A stretch of 28,069 bases of DNA, taken from Clostridia bacterium (GTDB taxonomy: Bacteria; Bacillota; Clostridia; Monoglobales; Monoglobaceae). A program made the position numbers and the translations under genes. The stretch covers positions 1-28,069 of the forward strand of contig CAAGHZ010000069.1 of NCBI GenBank assembly GCA_900769795.1, written 5' to 3'. Below are positions 1 to 8,177 of this stretch, piece by piece; within the stretch, counting starts at the first letter, position 1, and the number at the start of each line of letters is the position of its first letter. Below the pieces are notes generated by a model. The model saw only the letters and a program-made list of their open reading frames with translations. It did no database searches and was not told the DNA's origin.

Positions 1-1602
1 CGCCTTTGCAATACCAATCTCCCTGTAATAGTAAGAACCTGCGTACACATCATCAAAGTTGCTTGTAACCTCCGCTGTCTTTCCCAGAACCCTCAGGAGC
101 AAAACGGTATTGTCCGCTCTTGTGATTTTTGCATCAGGAGCAAACTCTGTCTCACTTCTGCCTTTTATAATTCCACGGCTTGCAAGGTCATTAACCTCGT
201 CCATTGCCCACCAATAATCATCCATATCTGTGAACTTGTTTACATAGTTTTTATCAACCATAGGCAGAGTATGTCCTCCTGACATCTCATCGCCCACCGA
301 CGGCACAACGCTTTCGCTCTGTTTTGGAGGATCCTGCGTCTGAGGGTTTTCTCCCGACACGGGTATGCTTCCGTCAGGAGCCTTTGTTCCATCACCATTC
401 ACCTCTTGCATAAGTGCAAAAATTGAGGGGTTTTCTATAAAATCGTTATATGTAAAGCAACAGTATCCGTCGATGATGCTGTCGGCTCTGCCGTTTAGTA
501 TATGAGTGCGAAGTTCATCTGTGCCATTGTCGCCTGTCCATGCAGGGAGAGAACTTGATGTTGTGCGATATGCGCCCTCGCCGATGTAGAGTTTTACACC
601 CGTACCCTTTGTCACATCACCCCACCACTTACAGAGCGTGGTATAATCTGCAACTTCATAGCCGATATTCCAGTAAATCTGCGGCATAATATAGTCAACC
701 CAACCATTTTTTACCCATGCCCTTGAATCGGCATAAATACTGCTGTAAGAGCCCTTGCCCGCTGTATCACTGCCCTCTGCCATCTCGCTTTTGTTTGCCC
801 ATATGCCTCTTGGGCTTATGCCAAATTGAATTTCAGGTTTAATAGCATGGAGCCTTGCATCAAGCGTCTGTACAAGGTAATTTACGTTGCTTCTTCTCCA
901 ATCATCCTGATTATTGTACCGGTCTTTATAGAAGGAGTACGTGGCATCATCATTGAAAGCGGCATCAGGGTAGAAGTAATCATCCATATGAAGTCCATCA
1001 ACATTGTAGTTTGCAACTATTTCCTCCGCACCTTTTACAATTAAATCAATTGATGTGCGATCTCCCGGATTGTAATACATCTTGCCATTTGCATCGGTAA
1101 GTACAAGTCCCGGATTTTTCACTGCGGGGTTATCCTGAGAAAGTTTGGAGTTGTCCCCCGATGAATTTGTTATTCTATATGGGTTTATCCACGCATGAAG
1201 TTCCATGCCGCGTTTGTGGGCTTCCTCTACCGCAAATGCAAGGGGATCAAATCCGTCCGACGGAGCAACTCCCTGAGTTCCTGTCAGGTACTTTGACCAT
1301 GGGAAGTACTCTGACTTATAAAGCGCATCTCCGCAGGGACGTACCTGAAAGAACACTGCATTAAATCCCATATCTCTGCAGTTGTCAAGTATCTGAGTAA
1401 GTTCATTCTTCAAAGACCCTGAGTCAATCGTGGGAGATGACGGATAGTCTATGTTTGCAACAGTGGATATCCACACCCCACGAAGTTCTGCCCCTTCCGC
1501 AGCGCTTACGTTATTGATTCCTCCGCGGTTTACCGCAGACACGGATATTACTGCACAAACCACAAGAATAATCATTCTCATAAAAAAAGATTTGTTATTC
1601 AT
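1..1602 (-). CDS. Secreted GHL10-family glycoside hydrolase-like protein with SLH domains (3' end outside window)
   Basis: The 534 visible codons run off the left edge without a stop. Residues 1-35 form a signal peptide (charged start, then the hydrophobic run MIILVVCAVISV). A GHL10 domain (PF02638, the YngK-like group) follows from about residue 39: ELRGVWISTVANIDYPS, then GFNAVFFQVRP, GMELHAWINPYRI and VDGLHMDDYFYP, the usual order of its barrel strands. A Pro/Gly/Ser-rich linker leads to an S-layer homology repeat at about 455-505 (ITRADNTVLLLRVLG) and the start of a second at about 514. Inference: it is exported, tethered to wall polymers by the SLH repeats, and cleaves glycans; the substrate of this family is poorly known. 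The ATG at 1602 has AAAAGGAG six bases upstream and its own promoter further up. It is read away from the plus-strand gene at 1937. Confidence 0.88.
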   Translation of the reverse strand, partial: MNNKSFFMRMIILVVCAVISVSAVNRGGINNVSAAEGAELRGVWISTVANIDYPSSPTIDSGSLKNELTQILDNCRDMGFNAVFFQVRPCGDALYKSEYFPWSKYLTGTQGVAPSDGFDPLAFAVEEAHKRGMELHAWINPYRITNSSGDNSKLSQDNPAVKNPGLVLTDANGKMYYNPGDRTSIDLIVKGAEEIVANYNVDGLHMDDYFYPDAAFNDDATYSFYKDRYNNQDDWRRSNVNYLVQTLDARLHAIKPEIQFGISPRGIWANKSEMAEGSDTAGKGSYSSIYADSRAWVKNGWVDYIMPQIYWNIGYEVADYTTLCKWWGDVTKGTGVKLYIGEGAYRTTSSSLPAWTGDNGTDELRTHILNGRADSIIDGYCCFTYNDFIENPSIFALMQEVNGDGTKAPDGSIPVSGENPQTQDPPKQSESVVPSVGDEMSGGHTLPMVDKNYVNKFTDMDDYWWAMDEVNDLASRGIIKGRSETEFAPDAKITRADNTVLLLRVLGKTAEVTSNFDDVYAGSYYYREIGIAKA

Positions 1603-1617
1603 AAATGCTCCTTTTCT

Positions 1618-1655
1618 GTCCCTTATAGCCGGTATACTGCCCTGCCCAAAGGGAC
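1618..1655 (-). promoter_or_regulatory. Inverted repeat in the leader of the GHL10/SLH gene
   Basis: GTCCCTT at 1618-1624 pairs with AAGGGAC at 1649-1655, just upstream of the ribosome binding site of the minus-strand gene. A second imperfect hairpin lies further up the leader at about 1674-1693 (GCAAAAGGAC/GTCC-type pairing). The leader from promoter to ATG is about 140 bases, long enough for a regulatory RNA, but I recognise no known riboswitch class in it. The role is unknown. Confidence 0.35.
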
Positions 1656-1745
1656 TTTCTTTAATTCTCGGTAAAGCAAAAGGACAATCCCTTGCTTTAT
1701 TTTTATGATTGTTTTCTGTCATTTACTACACAGCAATACAGAGTT

Positions 1746-1774
1746 ATTATACCATAATTTTTACTCAATTGCAA
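1746..1774 (-). promoter_or_regulatory. Sigma-A promoter for the GHL10/SLH gene
   Basis: On the minus strand TTGCAA (1769-1774) is separated by 17 bases from TATAAT (1746-1751), with TGG directly before the -10 (extended -10). It points toward the gene starting at 1602. The rest of the 334-base gap 1603-1936 holds the leader of that gene and the plus-strand promoter of the next one. Confidence 0.7.
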
Positions 1775-1875
1775 CCAAAAGCCGCACCGATGCATACCTC
1801 TTTGCCGCCTTTTAATGCATTTTTAATTTTTATGTAACATAACATATAATATATGCCGACACAAATTAAGGCTGA

Positions 1876-1904
1876 TTGACTTTTTATTTAATGTAATATA
1901 TAAT
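1876..1904 (+). promoter_or_regulatory. Sigma-A promoter for the LOG-family gene
   Basis: TTGACT (1876-1881), 17 bases, TATAAT (1899-1904). This is a near-perfect housekeeping promoter 32 bases upstream of the ATG at 1937, giving a short leader that contains the AGGAGTGG ribosome binding site. Confidence 0.8.
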
Positions 1905-1936
1905 TAATGTTATAACAAACTGACAGGAGTGGTATT

Positions 1937-2515
1937 ATGAGAATATGCGTATACGGGGCTGCAAGCAACGCAATTGCTCAGGATTTTATAATAAAAACAG
2001 AGGAACTCGGAAGAGAAATTGCAAAACGCGGACATAATATGGTCTACGGCGCAGGCGCCAACGGTCTTATGGGGGCTGCTGCACGCGGTTGCCATGAAGG
2101 CGGTGCGCACATTATTGGTGTTGCACCAAAATTCTTTAACGCCGACGGCGTACTCTTTGAGCATTGTGATGAACTTATCAGAACAGATACAATGCGTGAG
2201 CGCAAGCAGATAATGGAGGATAGTGCCGACGCATTTATCATTGTTCCGGGCGGAATTGGCACCTATGAAGAGTTTTTTGAGATTTTAACTCTCAAGCAGC
2301 TGAGCCAACACAACAAACCGATGGTTGTGTTTAATATAAATGGCTACTACGATACAATGCAGGAGTTTATGCATAACGGAATTGAGCATAACTTTATGAA
2401 GGAAGGCTGCCTTGAGCTTTATAAGGTTTGTACCGAGATTGACAAAGTCTTTGATTATATTGATAATTACAAGCCCGAAGAACATGATTTGCTATATTTT
2501 AAAGAAATTAAATAA
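1937..2515 (+). CDS. LOG-family protein (TIGR00730), predicted nucleoside 5'-monophosphate phosphoribohydrolase
   Basis: This 192-residue protein has the Rossmann-like fold of the LOG / TIGR00730 family. The start MRICVYGAAS, the glycine-rich VYGAGANGLMGAAA at about 37-50 and the signature PGGIGTYEEFFE (PGGxGTxxE) near residue 105 are all present; the Arg and Glu of the active site lie in MRERKQIM and the signature. Family members remove ribose 5-phosphate from cytokinin-type or ordinary nucleoside monophosphates; in bacteria the physiological substrate is mostly unknown. Length is normal for the family. The ATG at 1937 follows AGGAG with 7 bases spacing. It is a single-gene unit with its own promoter and a perfect terminator, convergent with xylA. 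Older annotations may call it lysine decarboxylase, which is incorrect for this family. Confidence 0.9.
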   Translation: MRICVYGAASNAIAQDFIIKTEELGREIAKRGHNMVYGAGANGLMGAAARGCHEGGAHIIGVAPKFFNADGVLFEHCDELIRTDTMRERKQIMEDSADAFIIVPGGIGTYEEFFEILTLKQLSQHNKPMVVFNINGYYDTMQEFMHNGIEHNFMKEGCLELYKVCTEIDKVFDYIDNYKPEEHDLLYFKEIK

Positions 2516-2518
2516 ACA

Positions 2519-2550
2519 TTAAAAGGGACGGCAATTGCCGTCCCTTTTAA
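2519..2550. terminator. Perfect 32-base palindromic bidirectional terminator
   Basis: TTAAAAGGGACGGCAA is followed directly by its exact reverse complement; the real loop would be the central AATT. The A-rich outer arm gives a U-rich tail on either strand, so it can end both the LOG gene (stop at 2515) and xylA (stop at 2554). Confidence 0.88.
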
Positions 2551-2553
2551 ATC

Positions 2554-3864
2554 TTATCCAAACATTACACTGTTTACTATGCTCTCGAGATATTCCTGTC
2601 TGCCGCTCTGGGGCTCTTTTGTTCCGCCAAGTTCTTCGGCATACGCCGCAAGCTCTGTAAGAGTTGTACCGCCAAGAATCTTCTTGCCAAGTTCTGTCTC
2701 AAAGCTTGCATACTTTTCTTTTACTGCGTTATCAAGACGTCCGTCCTCTATTATTGCAGCCGCCTTGATAAGTCCAAGAGCAAATGTATCCATACCAAGG
2801 ATAAATCCGTGGAATATATCCTCTGCAGTGTTACTTGGACGACGGTTTTTAGCGTCAAAGTTAAATCCGCCTGTCAGTCCGCCTGCCTTTAACACCTCGT
2901 ACATACACAATGTTGCACTGTATACATCTGACGGGAACTCATCAGTATCCCATCCGAGAAGAAGGTCGCCCTGGTTTGCATCAATTGATCCGAGCATTCC
3001 ATTGATTGCAGAGATTCTAAGCTCATGCTGGAAGGTGTGCCCTGCAAGAGTTGCGTGGTTTGCCTCGATGTTCATCTTAAAGTCTTTATCAAGACCATAC
3101 TGTCTCAAGAATCCGATTGCAGTTGCCGCATCAAAGTCATACTGATGCTTCATTGGTTCTTTTGGCTTAGGCTCGATATAGAAATCTCCCTCAAAACCGA
3201 TAGAGCGGCCATACTCAACCGCCATACGCATAAGGCGTGCTATATTTTCCTGTTCAAACTTAACATCTGTGTTGAGAAGTGTCTCGTAGCCCTCTCTGCC
3301 GCCCCAGAAAACATAGCCTTTACCACCGAGCTTAACTGTAAGCTCAAGAGCCTTTTTAACCTGAGCCGCCGCAAAGCAATAAACCTCTGCAGAGTTTGTG
3401 CTGCCCGCACCGTTCATAAATCTCGGATTTGAGAACATATTTGCAGTACCCCAGAGGCACTTGATGTTGGTACCCTTCATTTTTTCGAGAATATAATCTG
3501 TGATTTCGTCAAGGCGTCTGTTTGTTTCCTTAATGTCATCACTCTCGGGTACAAGGTCTACATCGTGGAAGCAGAAGTATTCGATGCCGAGCTTTTCCAT
3601 ACATTCAAAGCCTGCATCAACCTTTGCTTTTGCATGCTCCATTGTTCCCTTTTCTACGCCAAAGCTCTTGTCCGCAGTGTCTCTGCCGAACATATCTGTG
3701 CCTGCCGCACAAAGATTGTGCCACCAAGCCATAGCAAATGGCAAATGCTCTTTCATGGGTTTGCCGAGAATTACCCTCTCTGCATCATAGAATTTAAAAG
3801 CAAGGGGGTTTTTACTGTCCTTTCCCTCGTACTTAATCTTTGGTATTTGTGTAAAATATTCCAT
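2554..3864 (-). CDS. xylA: Xylose isomerase
   Basis: Class II xylose isomerase (436 residues) that converts D-xylose to D-xylulose in the cytoplasm using two divalent metals. Catalytic residues sit where they do in the E. coli enzyme: His100 in FCFHD, Glu231 in YIEPKPKEP, Glu267 and His270 in MNIEANHA, Asp295 in GSIDANQGD and Asp306/Asp308 in GWDTDE. Length matches the family. ATG at 3864 has AGAGGAGA upstream. It is the last gene of a minus-strand operon after the GH3 enzyme and xylB, 16 bases behind xylB, and ends at the palindromic terminator at 2519-2550. The product of this enzyme is the substrate of the neighbouring kinase. Confidence 0.97.
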   Translation of the reverse strand: MEYFTQIPKIKYEGKDSKNPLAFKFYDAERVILGKPMKEHLPFAMAWWHNLCAAGTDMFGRDTADKSFGVEKGTMEHAKAKVDAGFECMEKLGIEYFCFHDVDLVPESDDIKETNRRLDEITDYILEKMKGTNIKCLWGTANMFSNPRFMNGAGSTNSAEVYCFAAAQVKKALELTVKLGGKGYVFWGGREGYETLLNTDVKFEQENIARLMRMAVEYGRSIGFEGDFYIEPKPKEPMKHQYDFDAATAIGFLRQYGLDKDFKMNIEANHATLAGHTFQHELRISAINGMLGSIDANQGDLLLGWDTDEFPSDVYSATLCMYEVLKAGGLTGGFNFDAKNRRPSNTAEDIFHGFILGMDTFALGLIKAAAIIEDGRLDNAVKEKYASFETELGKKILGGTTLTELAAYAEELGGTKEPQSGRQEYLESIVNSVMFG

Positions 3865-3880
3865 TTTTATATCTCCTCTC

Positions 3881-5356
3881 TTATTTAATTTCCTTATAAA
3901 GATTTTTTACTGCGGGATAGATTTTGCTGAACTTCTCATATCTTTCATTATATCGCTCTGCGATTTCCGCATCAGGCTTTACTGTCTCGGCTATTTTGAC
4001 AAGCCTTGTTGAGCAAGATTTAACATCTTCTTCTCCGCAAGCCGCCATAGCAAGCATAGCGGCACCAAACCCCGGCCCCTCTTCCTTTGTAGGGATTTCA
4101 AGGTCGATGTTCAGTACATTACACAAAATTTTGCGCCACAGAGGTGACTTTGCACCGCCGCCGCAAAGAGTGCTCTTCTTTATGTCAAGGCCAAGACTCT
4201 TTGCAACCTCAAGGTTGTCACGCACCGCAAAGGCAACACCCTCAAGCACCGCCTGTACCATATCAACCCTCTTTGTATCAGGTCTCATACCGATAAACAT
4301 TCCTCTTGCATCAGTATCATTAAGTGGGCTTCTCTCACCCATAAGATAAGGCAGGAAGAATATATCGTTTGCGCCTAAATCCTCGTCCTTTATATCTACC
4401 TGTTCTGCGTTATAGTCGTTGGTATTTAAAATATCCTCGCAGAACCATTTGTTACAGGACGCCGCAGAGAGCATACATCCCATAAGATGATATCCGCCGT
4501 CTGCATGACAAAAAGCATGAAGCGAGTTCTTATCGGGGACAGAAAACTTATCTGATGAGATAAACACTGTTCCCGATGTACCAAGAGAGATGTTACAACT
4601 GCCCTCTCCTATGGTTCTTGTGCCGATTGCCGCGACAGCATTGTCTCCGCCGCCACCTGCGACAACAACACCTGCTTTAAGGCCAAGTTCTTTTGCTACA
4701 TCATCTTTAACCGTTCCGATGTTGTCATAACTCTCGCACAGCATAGGCATCTGCTCTTTTTTAACAGAGCAGATATCGAGCATTTTATCAGACCATTTCT
4801 TATTCTTGACATCAAGCAACAACATTCCCGATGCATCTGAATAATCACAGGCATGTACCCCTGTGAGGCGATAGTTTATATAGTCTTTCGGGAGCATAAT
4901 CTTTTCTATCTTGTCAAAGTTTTCTTTTTCGTTATTCTTTACCCACAAAATCTTTGGTGCGGTAAACCCTGCAAAAGCAATATTTGCAGTGAACTTTGAT
5001 AACTTCTTCTTGCCTATTTTGGTATTGAGATACTCCGTCTCTTTTGCAGTTCTGCCATCGTTCCAGAGTATTGCAGGACGGATAACATTATCATCCTTAT
5101 CAAGAATAACAAGTCCGTGCATCTGTCCGGCTACTGCGATACCATGGATGCTCTCGCTATCCACTCCCTCGATCAGTTCCTTTACGCCCAACACAAAGGC
5201 ATCCCACCAATCCTCAGGCTTTTGCTCGCTCCAGCCGGGGTTTGGATAGATTACATCGTAGGACTTTGAAACCGAACTTGCAATCTCTCCGTCTTCGCCG
5301 ATAAGCAATAATTTAAGAGCCGAAGTTCCAAGGTCTGCACCTATGTAATACTTCAT
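3881..5356 (-). CDS. xylB: Xylulokinase (FGGY family)
   Basis: A 491-residue sugar kinase that phosphorylates D-xylulose to xylulose 5-phosphate, the entry point to the pentose phosphate/phosphoketolase routes. The N-terminal phosphate loop DLGTSALK (8-15), AGQMHGLV (76-83), LWNDGRT (98-103) and the catalytic Asp238 in GGGGDNA are visible, followed by LGTSG and the C-terminal GGGAKSPLW ATP-binding part. Length is typical. ATG at 5356 has AAGGAGAG just upstream, and only 12 bases separate it from the stop of the GH3 gene, so the genes are co-transcribed. The 19-base start region AAGGAGAGATATCTATGAA recurs at the lipoprotein gene at 12126. Confidence 0.97.
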   Translation of the reverse strand: MKYYIGADLGTSALKLLLIGEDGEIASSVSKSYDVIYPNPGWSEQKPEDWWDAFVLGVKELIEGVDSESIHGIAVAGQMHGLVILDKDDNVIRPAILWNDGRTAKETEYLNTKIGKKKLSKFTANIAFAGFTAPKILWVKNNEKENFDKIEKIMLPKDYINYRLTGVHACDYSDASGMLLLDVKNKKWSDKMLDICSVKKEQMPMLCESYDNIGTVKDDVAKELGLKAGVVVAGGGGDNAVAAIGTRTIGEGSCNISLGTSGTVFISSDKFSVPDKNSLHAFCHADGGYHLMGCMLSAASCNKWFCEDILNTNDYNAEQVDIKDEDLGANDIFFLPYLMGERSPLNDTDARGMFIGMRPDTKRVDMVQAVLEGVAFAVRDNLEVAKSLGLDIKKSTLCGGGAKSPLWRKILCNVLNIDLEIPTKEEGPGFGAAMLAMAACGEEDVKSCSTRLVKIAETVKPDAEIAERYNERYEKFSKIYPAVKNLYKEIK

Positions 5357-5368
5357 AGATATCTCTCC

Positions 5369-7249
5369 TTATTTAAAATTTACTTCTAATGTCTCGCCCT
5401 TTTTAATGAACACCTTTTTAAATCCACACAGATTCTTGTGTGGGATATATTCATACTTAAGCACTGCATAAGCGGTGTCATATTCGCCCTTGTTGGTAAG
5501 GCGAACAGTGTCTTCGTCAATCCATTCCTCGTCAATCTGAGAGTATGTAAGACCAAAACCAAACTCATAAACAGGAGTACCCTTGAAGAACTTGTAAGTT
5601 CTGTTCTCCATTGAGTAATCATTAAATGCAGGCAGGTCTTCTATACTCTTATAGAAGGTAAGCGGCAATCTTCCGCTTGGGCTTACCTTACCAAAAATAA
5701 CGTCCGCAAGAGCAAGTCCACCCATAGCACCGGGATAGAAGCACTGAATTATCGCATCACACTCTTCTTTCTGCTTTGAAAGGTTTATACAAGAACCACT
5801 AAGGTTTACAAAAATAATCGGCTTGCCAACTGCTTTTACTGCATCATAAAGTTCTCTCTGTGTTTTTGGAAGCTCAAGATCCGCCTTGTCTGCACTGACC
5901 ATAAATGATCCGCTGTGCTCGTCGCTCTCTTCACCTTCCATTGTCGCATCAAGACCCATAAACATAATTACAACATCACTGTTTCTTGCTGCAACAACCG
6001 CTTCTTTAATACTTGTACATACATTATGCACACCCTCGTTTTCGTTCCAGAGAGGACATCCCTTTGCAAATTTAACATCGGTATATTCCATAATTCCGCG
6101 AAGTGGTGTGAAGTGCTTTTTAGGTCTGCCCTGATAGTTTGCAACAAGCATATCAACAGAGTCACTGTTAGGACCGATAACCGCAATCTTTTTATCTGTG
6201 CTTAAGGGGAGTATTCCGTTGTTCTTGAGAAGAACTATACTCTCCTGTGCCATCTTGAGGTTAACTTCTCTGTGCTTTTCGCAATCTATTATATCAAAGG
6301 GAATACTGTCATATTCACAATCATCTGCAAACATACCAAGTCTGTATCTTGCTTCAAAGAGCTTTGTTACCGCCTCGGTAATTGTCTCCTCTGTTATAAG
6401 GCCAAGGGCAACAGATGTCTTAAGGAAAGGATACGCCGAACCACAGTTAAGTTCACATCCGTTGTTAACCGCAAGAGCGGCACTTTCCGCCTCGTTGTTT
6501 GTTATCTTGTGGTTTAGATTAATATCACAAATCGCACCACAGTCAGATACAACATAACCTTTAAAACCAAATTCATCACGCAAAATATCCTTAAGCAAGG
6601 TCTTGCTTGCGCAACACGCCTCGCCGTTTACTCTGTTATATGCGCCCATAACCGCAGATGGGTCAGCATTGTCAATACAATACTTAAACGCCCAAAGATA
6701 TGTCTCGTACAAATCCTTTTGTGATACTTCTGCATTAAAACCGTGTCTTTCGTCCTCAGGGCCGCTATGTACTGCATAGTGCTTTATTGTTGCGTCAAGT
6801 TTACGATACTTTCCGTCGCCCTGAAGTCCTTTTATAAACTCCGTGCCCATAACACCTGTGAGGTATGGGTCTTCACCATAGGTTTCGTGGCCTCTTCCCC
6901 ATCTTGGGTCACGGAAAATATTTATATTTGGTGACCAGTACGTAAGTCCCTGATATATGTCTGTCTCTCCAAAAGTTTTATATTCGTTATACTGCGCTCT
7001 TGCCTCGTCTGAGATAACCGTTGCAACCTCATTCATGAGCTCGGGGTTAAAGCTTGCCGCCATTCCGATTGCCTGAGGGAAAACTGTTGCAGTACCCGCT
7101 CTTGCAACACCGTGGAGACATTCGTTCCACCAGTTATATGCAGGTATGCCAAGTCTCTCAATAGCCGGCGCATCATACTTCATTTGTGAAATTTTTTCAG
7201 CCAGTGTCATCTTTGACACAAGCTCTTCTGCCATCTTTCTGAAATCCAT
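5369..7249 (-). CDS. GH3 beta-xylosidase-type glycosidase with shortened C-terminal domain
   Basis: A 626-residue family 3 glycoside hydrolase without signal peptide, so it acts in the cytoplasm. The TIM-barrel domain (about 1-315) contains IKHYAVHSGPE (155-164) and the nucleophile Asp236 in VVSDCGAI; the second alpha/beta domain (about 335-540) contains the VIMFMGLDATMEGEESD segment that usually provides the acid/base Glu. The HYAVHSGPE motif and linkage to xylA/xylB favour beta-xylosidase or alpha-arabinofuranosidase activity on xylo-oligosaccharides. The Fn3-like C-terminal domain starts (FGFGLTYSQI onward) but stops at KKGETLEVNFK, where relatives continue for roughly 40 residues. I chose ATG at 7249: AAAGGAGG lies 7 bases upstream, whereas the TTG at 7252 would be too close. 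First gene of the xyl operon, divergent from the AraC regulator. Confidence 0.9.
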   Translation of the reverse strand: MDFRKMAEELVSKMTLAEKISQMKYDAPAIERLGIPAYNWWNECLHGVARAGTATVFPQAIGMAASFNPELMNEVATVISDEARAQYNEYKTFGETDIYQGLTYWSPNINIFRDPRWGRGHETYGEDPYLTGVMGTEFIKGLQGDGKYRKLDATIKHYAVHSGPEDERHGFNAEVSQKDLYETYLWAFKYCIDNADPSAVMGAYNRVNGEACCASKTLLKDILRDEFGFKGYVVSDCGAICDINLNHKITNNEAESAALAVNNGCELNCGSAYPFLKTSVALGLITEETITEAVTKLFEARYRLGMFADDCEYDSIPFDIIDCEKHREVNLKMAQESIVLLKNNGILPLSTDKKIAVIGPNSDSVDMLVANYQGRPKKHFTPLRGIMEYTDVKFAKGCPLWNENEGVHNVCTSIKEAVVAARNSDVVIMFMGLDATMEGEESDEHSGSFMVSADKADLELPKTQRELYDAVKAVGKPIIFVNLSGSCINLSKQKEECDAIIQCFYPGAMGGLALADVIFGKVSPSGRLPLTFYKSIEDLPAFNDYSMENRTYKFFKGTPVYEFGFGLTYSQIDEEWIDEDTVRLTNKGEYDTAYAVLKYEYIPHKNLCGFKKVFIKKGETLEVNFK

Positions 7250-7278
7250 CAATACTCCTCCTTTGAGTTTATATTTTC

Positions 7279-7287
7279 TTTATAGCA
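7279..7287 (-). promoter_or_regulatory. Candidate extended -10 of the xyl operon promoter, no good -35
   Basis: On the minus strand TGC precedes TATAAA (7279-7284), about 30 bases before the GH3 start codon. No recognisable -35 hexamer lies 16-18 bases upstream. A weak -35 fits a promoter that needs an activator such as the adjacent AraC-family protein, but activation is inferred. Confidence 0.45.
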
Positions 7288-7295
7288 CACGCACC

Positions 7296-7324
7296 TTGAC
7301 ATTTCTCGCCAAATCAAATATAAT
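7296..7324 (+). promoter_or_regulatory. Consensus sigma-A promoter of the AraC-family gene
   Basis: TTGACA (7296-7301), exactly 17 bases, TATAAT (7319-7324): both hexamers match consensus. The start codon is 35 bases downstream. The regulator is therefore probably made constitutively unless the site below represses it. Confidence 0.85.
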
Positions 7325-7329
7325 ATATA

Positions 7330-7342
7330 GACAAAATTTGTC
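7330..7342 (+). promoter_or_regulatory. Small inverted repeat at the predicted transcription start of the AraC gene
   Basis: GACAAA-A-TTTGTC is a perfect 6-bp inverted repeat centred at 7336, just after the -10 hexamer. Its position would suit an autoregulatory operator. It could also be chance in AT-rich DNA. Confidence 0.35.
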
Positions 7343-7358
7343 CTGTATGGAGGCTATT

Positions 7359-8132
7359 ATGTTTTACGAACTTCAACATTCCCTGACCCCTGAATACTTC
7401 CGCAAGGAATATAATCAGAATTTTTCCTTTCCTGCCCACCTGCACAAGGCTTTTGAATACTTCTCGGTTACCTCGGGAGAAATGATAATCACCGTTGACA
7501 ATACTCCTTATCACTTGTATAAGGGGGATTCCCTTTTGGTGTTTCCGAACCAGATTCACTCTATATCAAGTACAGAAAGTAGTCATAATTTGTGTATATT
7601 TTCGCCCGAACTCGTCAGGGCTTATACCTCTAAAATCACGGGAATGATTCCCGAAAGCAACAAATTTACCGCAGGCAAACACATTGCATATGCTCTCTCG
7701 GGCCTTAGCGACAACGCCTCAGTTATTGACAAAAAGGCATTGTTCTATTCTATCTGTGCAGAGTTTGACAAGACCGCAAAATATGTAAAAAGAGATGCTG
7801 ATAAAAGAGATTTACTCTCAATCATCTTTAAATATGTAGAGGCAAACTACAACAAGGCGTGCTCTCTTTATAATCTGTCTGACGACACGGGCTACAGTTA
7901 TTCATATTTGTCCAGATATTTCAAAAACATTGTAGGGGTGTCATTTAACAACTATGTCAACCGCTATCGTATAAGTAATGCGTGCTACCTCCTTGGTAAC
8001 ACAGATTATACAATTTTGCAGTGCGCCCTTGACAGTGGATACGACTCTCTCAGAAGTTTTAACAGAAATTTTACCGATTATCTCTCTGTCACGCCAAGCG
8101 AATATCGGGCAAGTCTTAAAAACAATGAATAA
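7359..8132 (+). CDS. AraC/XylS-family transcriptional regulator
   Basis: A 257-residue regulator with an N-terminal cupin sensor domain (about 1-140; PAHLHKAFEYFSVTSGE and KGDSLLVFPNQIHS are typical of AraC_binding) and a C-terminal double helix-turn-helix (about 150-255; YNLSDDTGYSYSYLSRYFKN, then GYDSLRSFNRNFTDYL with the closing SVTPSEYR). It is divergent from the xylosidase-xylB-xylA operon with a 109-base shared control region, so it probably senses a pentose or xylo-oligosaccharide and activates that operon (inference). I chose ATG at 7359: a GGAGG at 7349-7353 sits 5 bases upstream, while the in-frame ATG at 7347 overlaps that ribosome binding site and longer starts have none. It ends just before a long hairpin terminator. 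Confidence 0.9.
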   Translation: MFYELQHSLTPEYFRKEYNQNFSFPAHLHKAFEYFSVTSGEMIITVDNTPYHLYKGDSLLVFPNQIHSISSTESSHNLCIFSPELVRAYTSKITGMIPESNKFTAGKHIAYALSGLSDNASVIDKKALFYSICAEFDKTAKYVKRDADKRDLLSIIFKYVEANYNKACSLYNLSDDTGYSYSYLSRYFKNIVGVSFNNYVNRYRISNACYLLGNTDYTILQCALDSGYDSLRSFNRNFTDYLSVTPSEYRASLKNNE

Positions 8133-8174
8133 TGTACAAGCAAAGCCTCCCGCATGGGAGGCTTTGCTTGTACA
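8133..8174. terminator. 19-bp perfect stem between convergent genes
   Basis: Arms 8133-8151 and 8156-8174 pair perfectly around the loop GCAT. It begins right after the AraC stop codon and ends 3 bases from the stop of the convergent AllA-like gene. There is no strong T-run on either side, so termination efficiency is uncertain, but the position between convergent stops makes a shared terminator the simplest reading. Confidence 0.75.
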
Positions 8175-8177
8175 TAT

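Noticed and set aside
1603..1740. GGGCAG...ACC in the GHL10 leader recalls a cyclic di-GMP riboswitch
   Set aside because: The conserved core and flanking stems of that class are missing; only a short fragment is similar.
2579..3145. Open frame of 188 codons on the strand opposite xylA
   Set aside because: It lies fully inside a certain gene on the other strand, has no ribosome binding site and no recognisable family. The other frames opposite xylB, GH3, mnmG and fhs are rejected for the same reason.
7146..7358. Longer AraC protein starting at 7146
   Set aside because: This would overlap the divergent GH3 gene and the whole promoter region; the domain starts at 7359, where a ribosome binding site is present.
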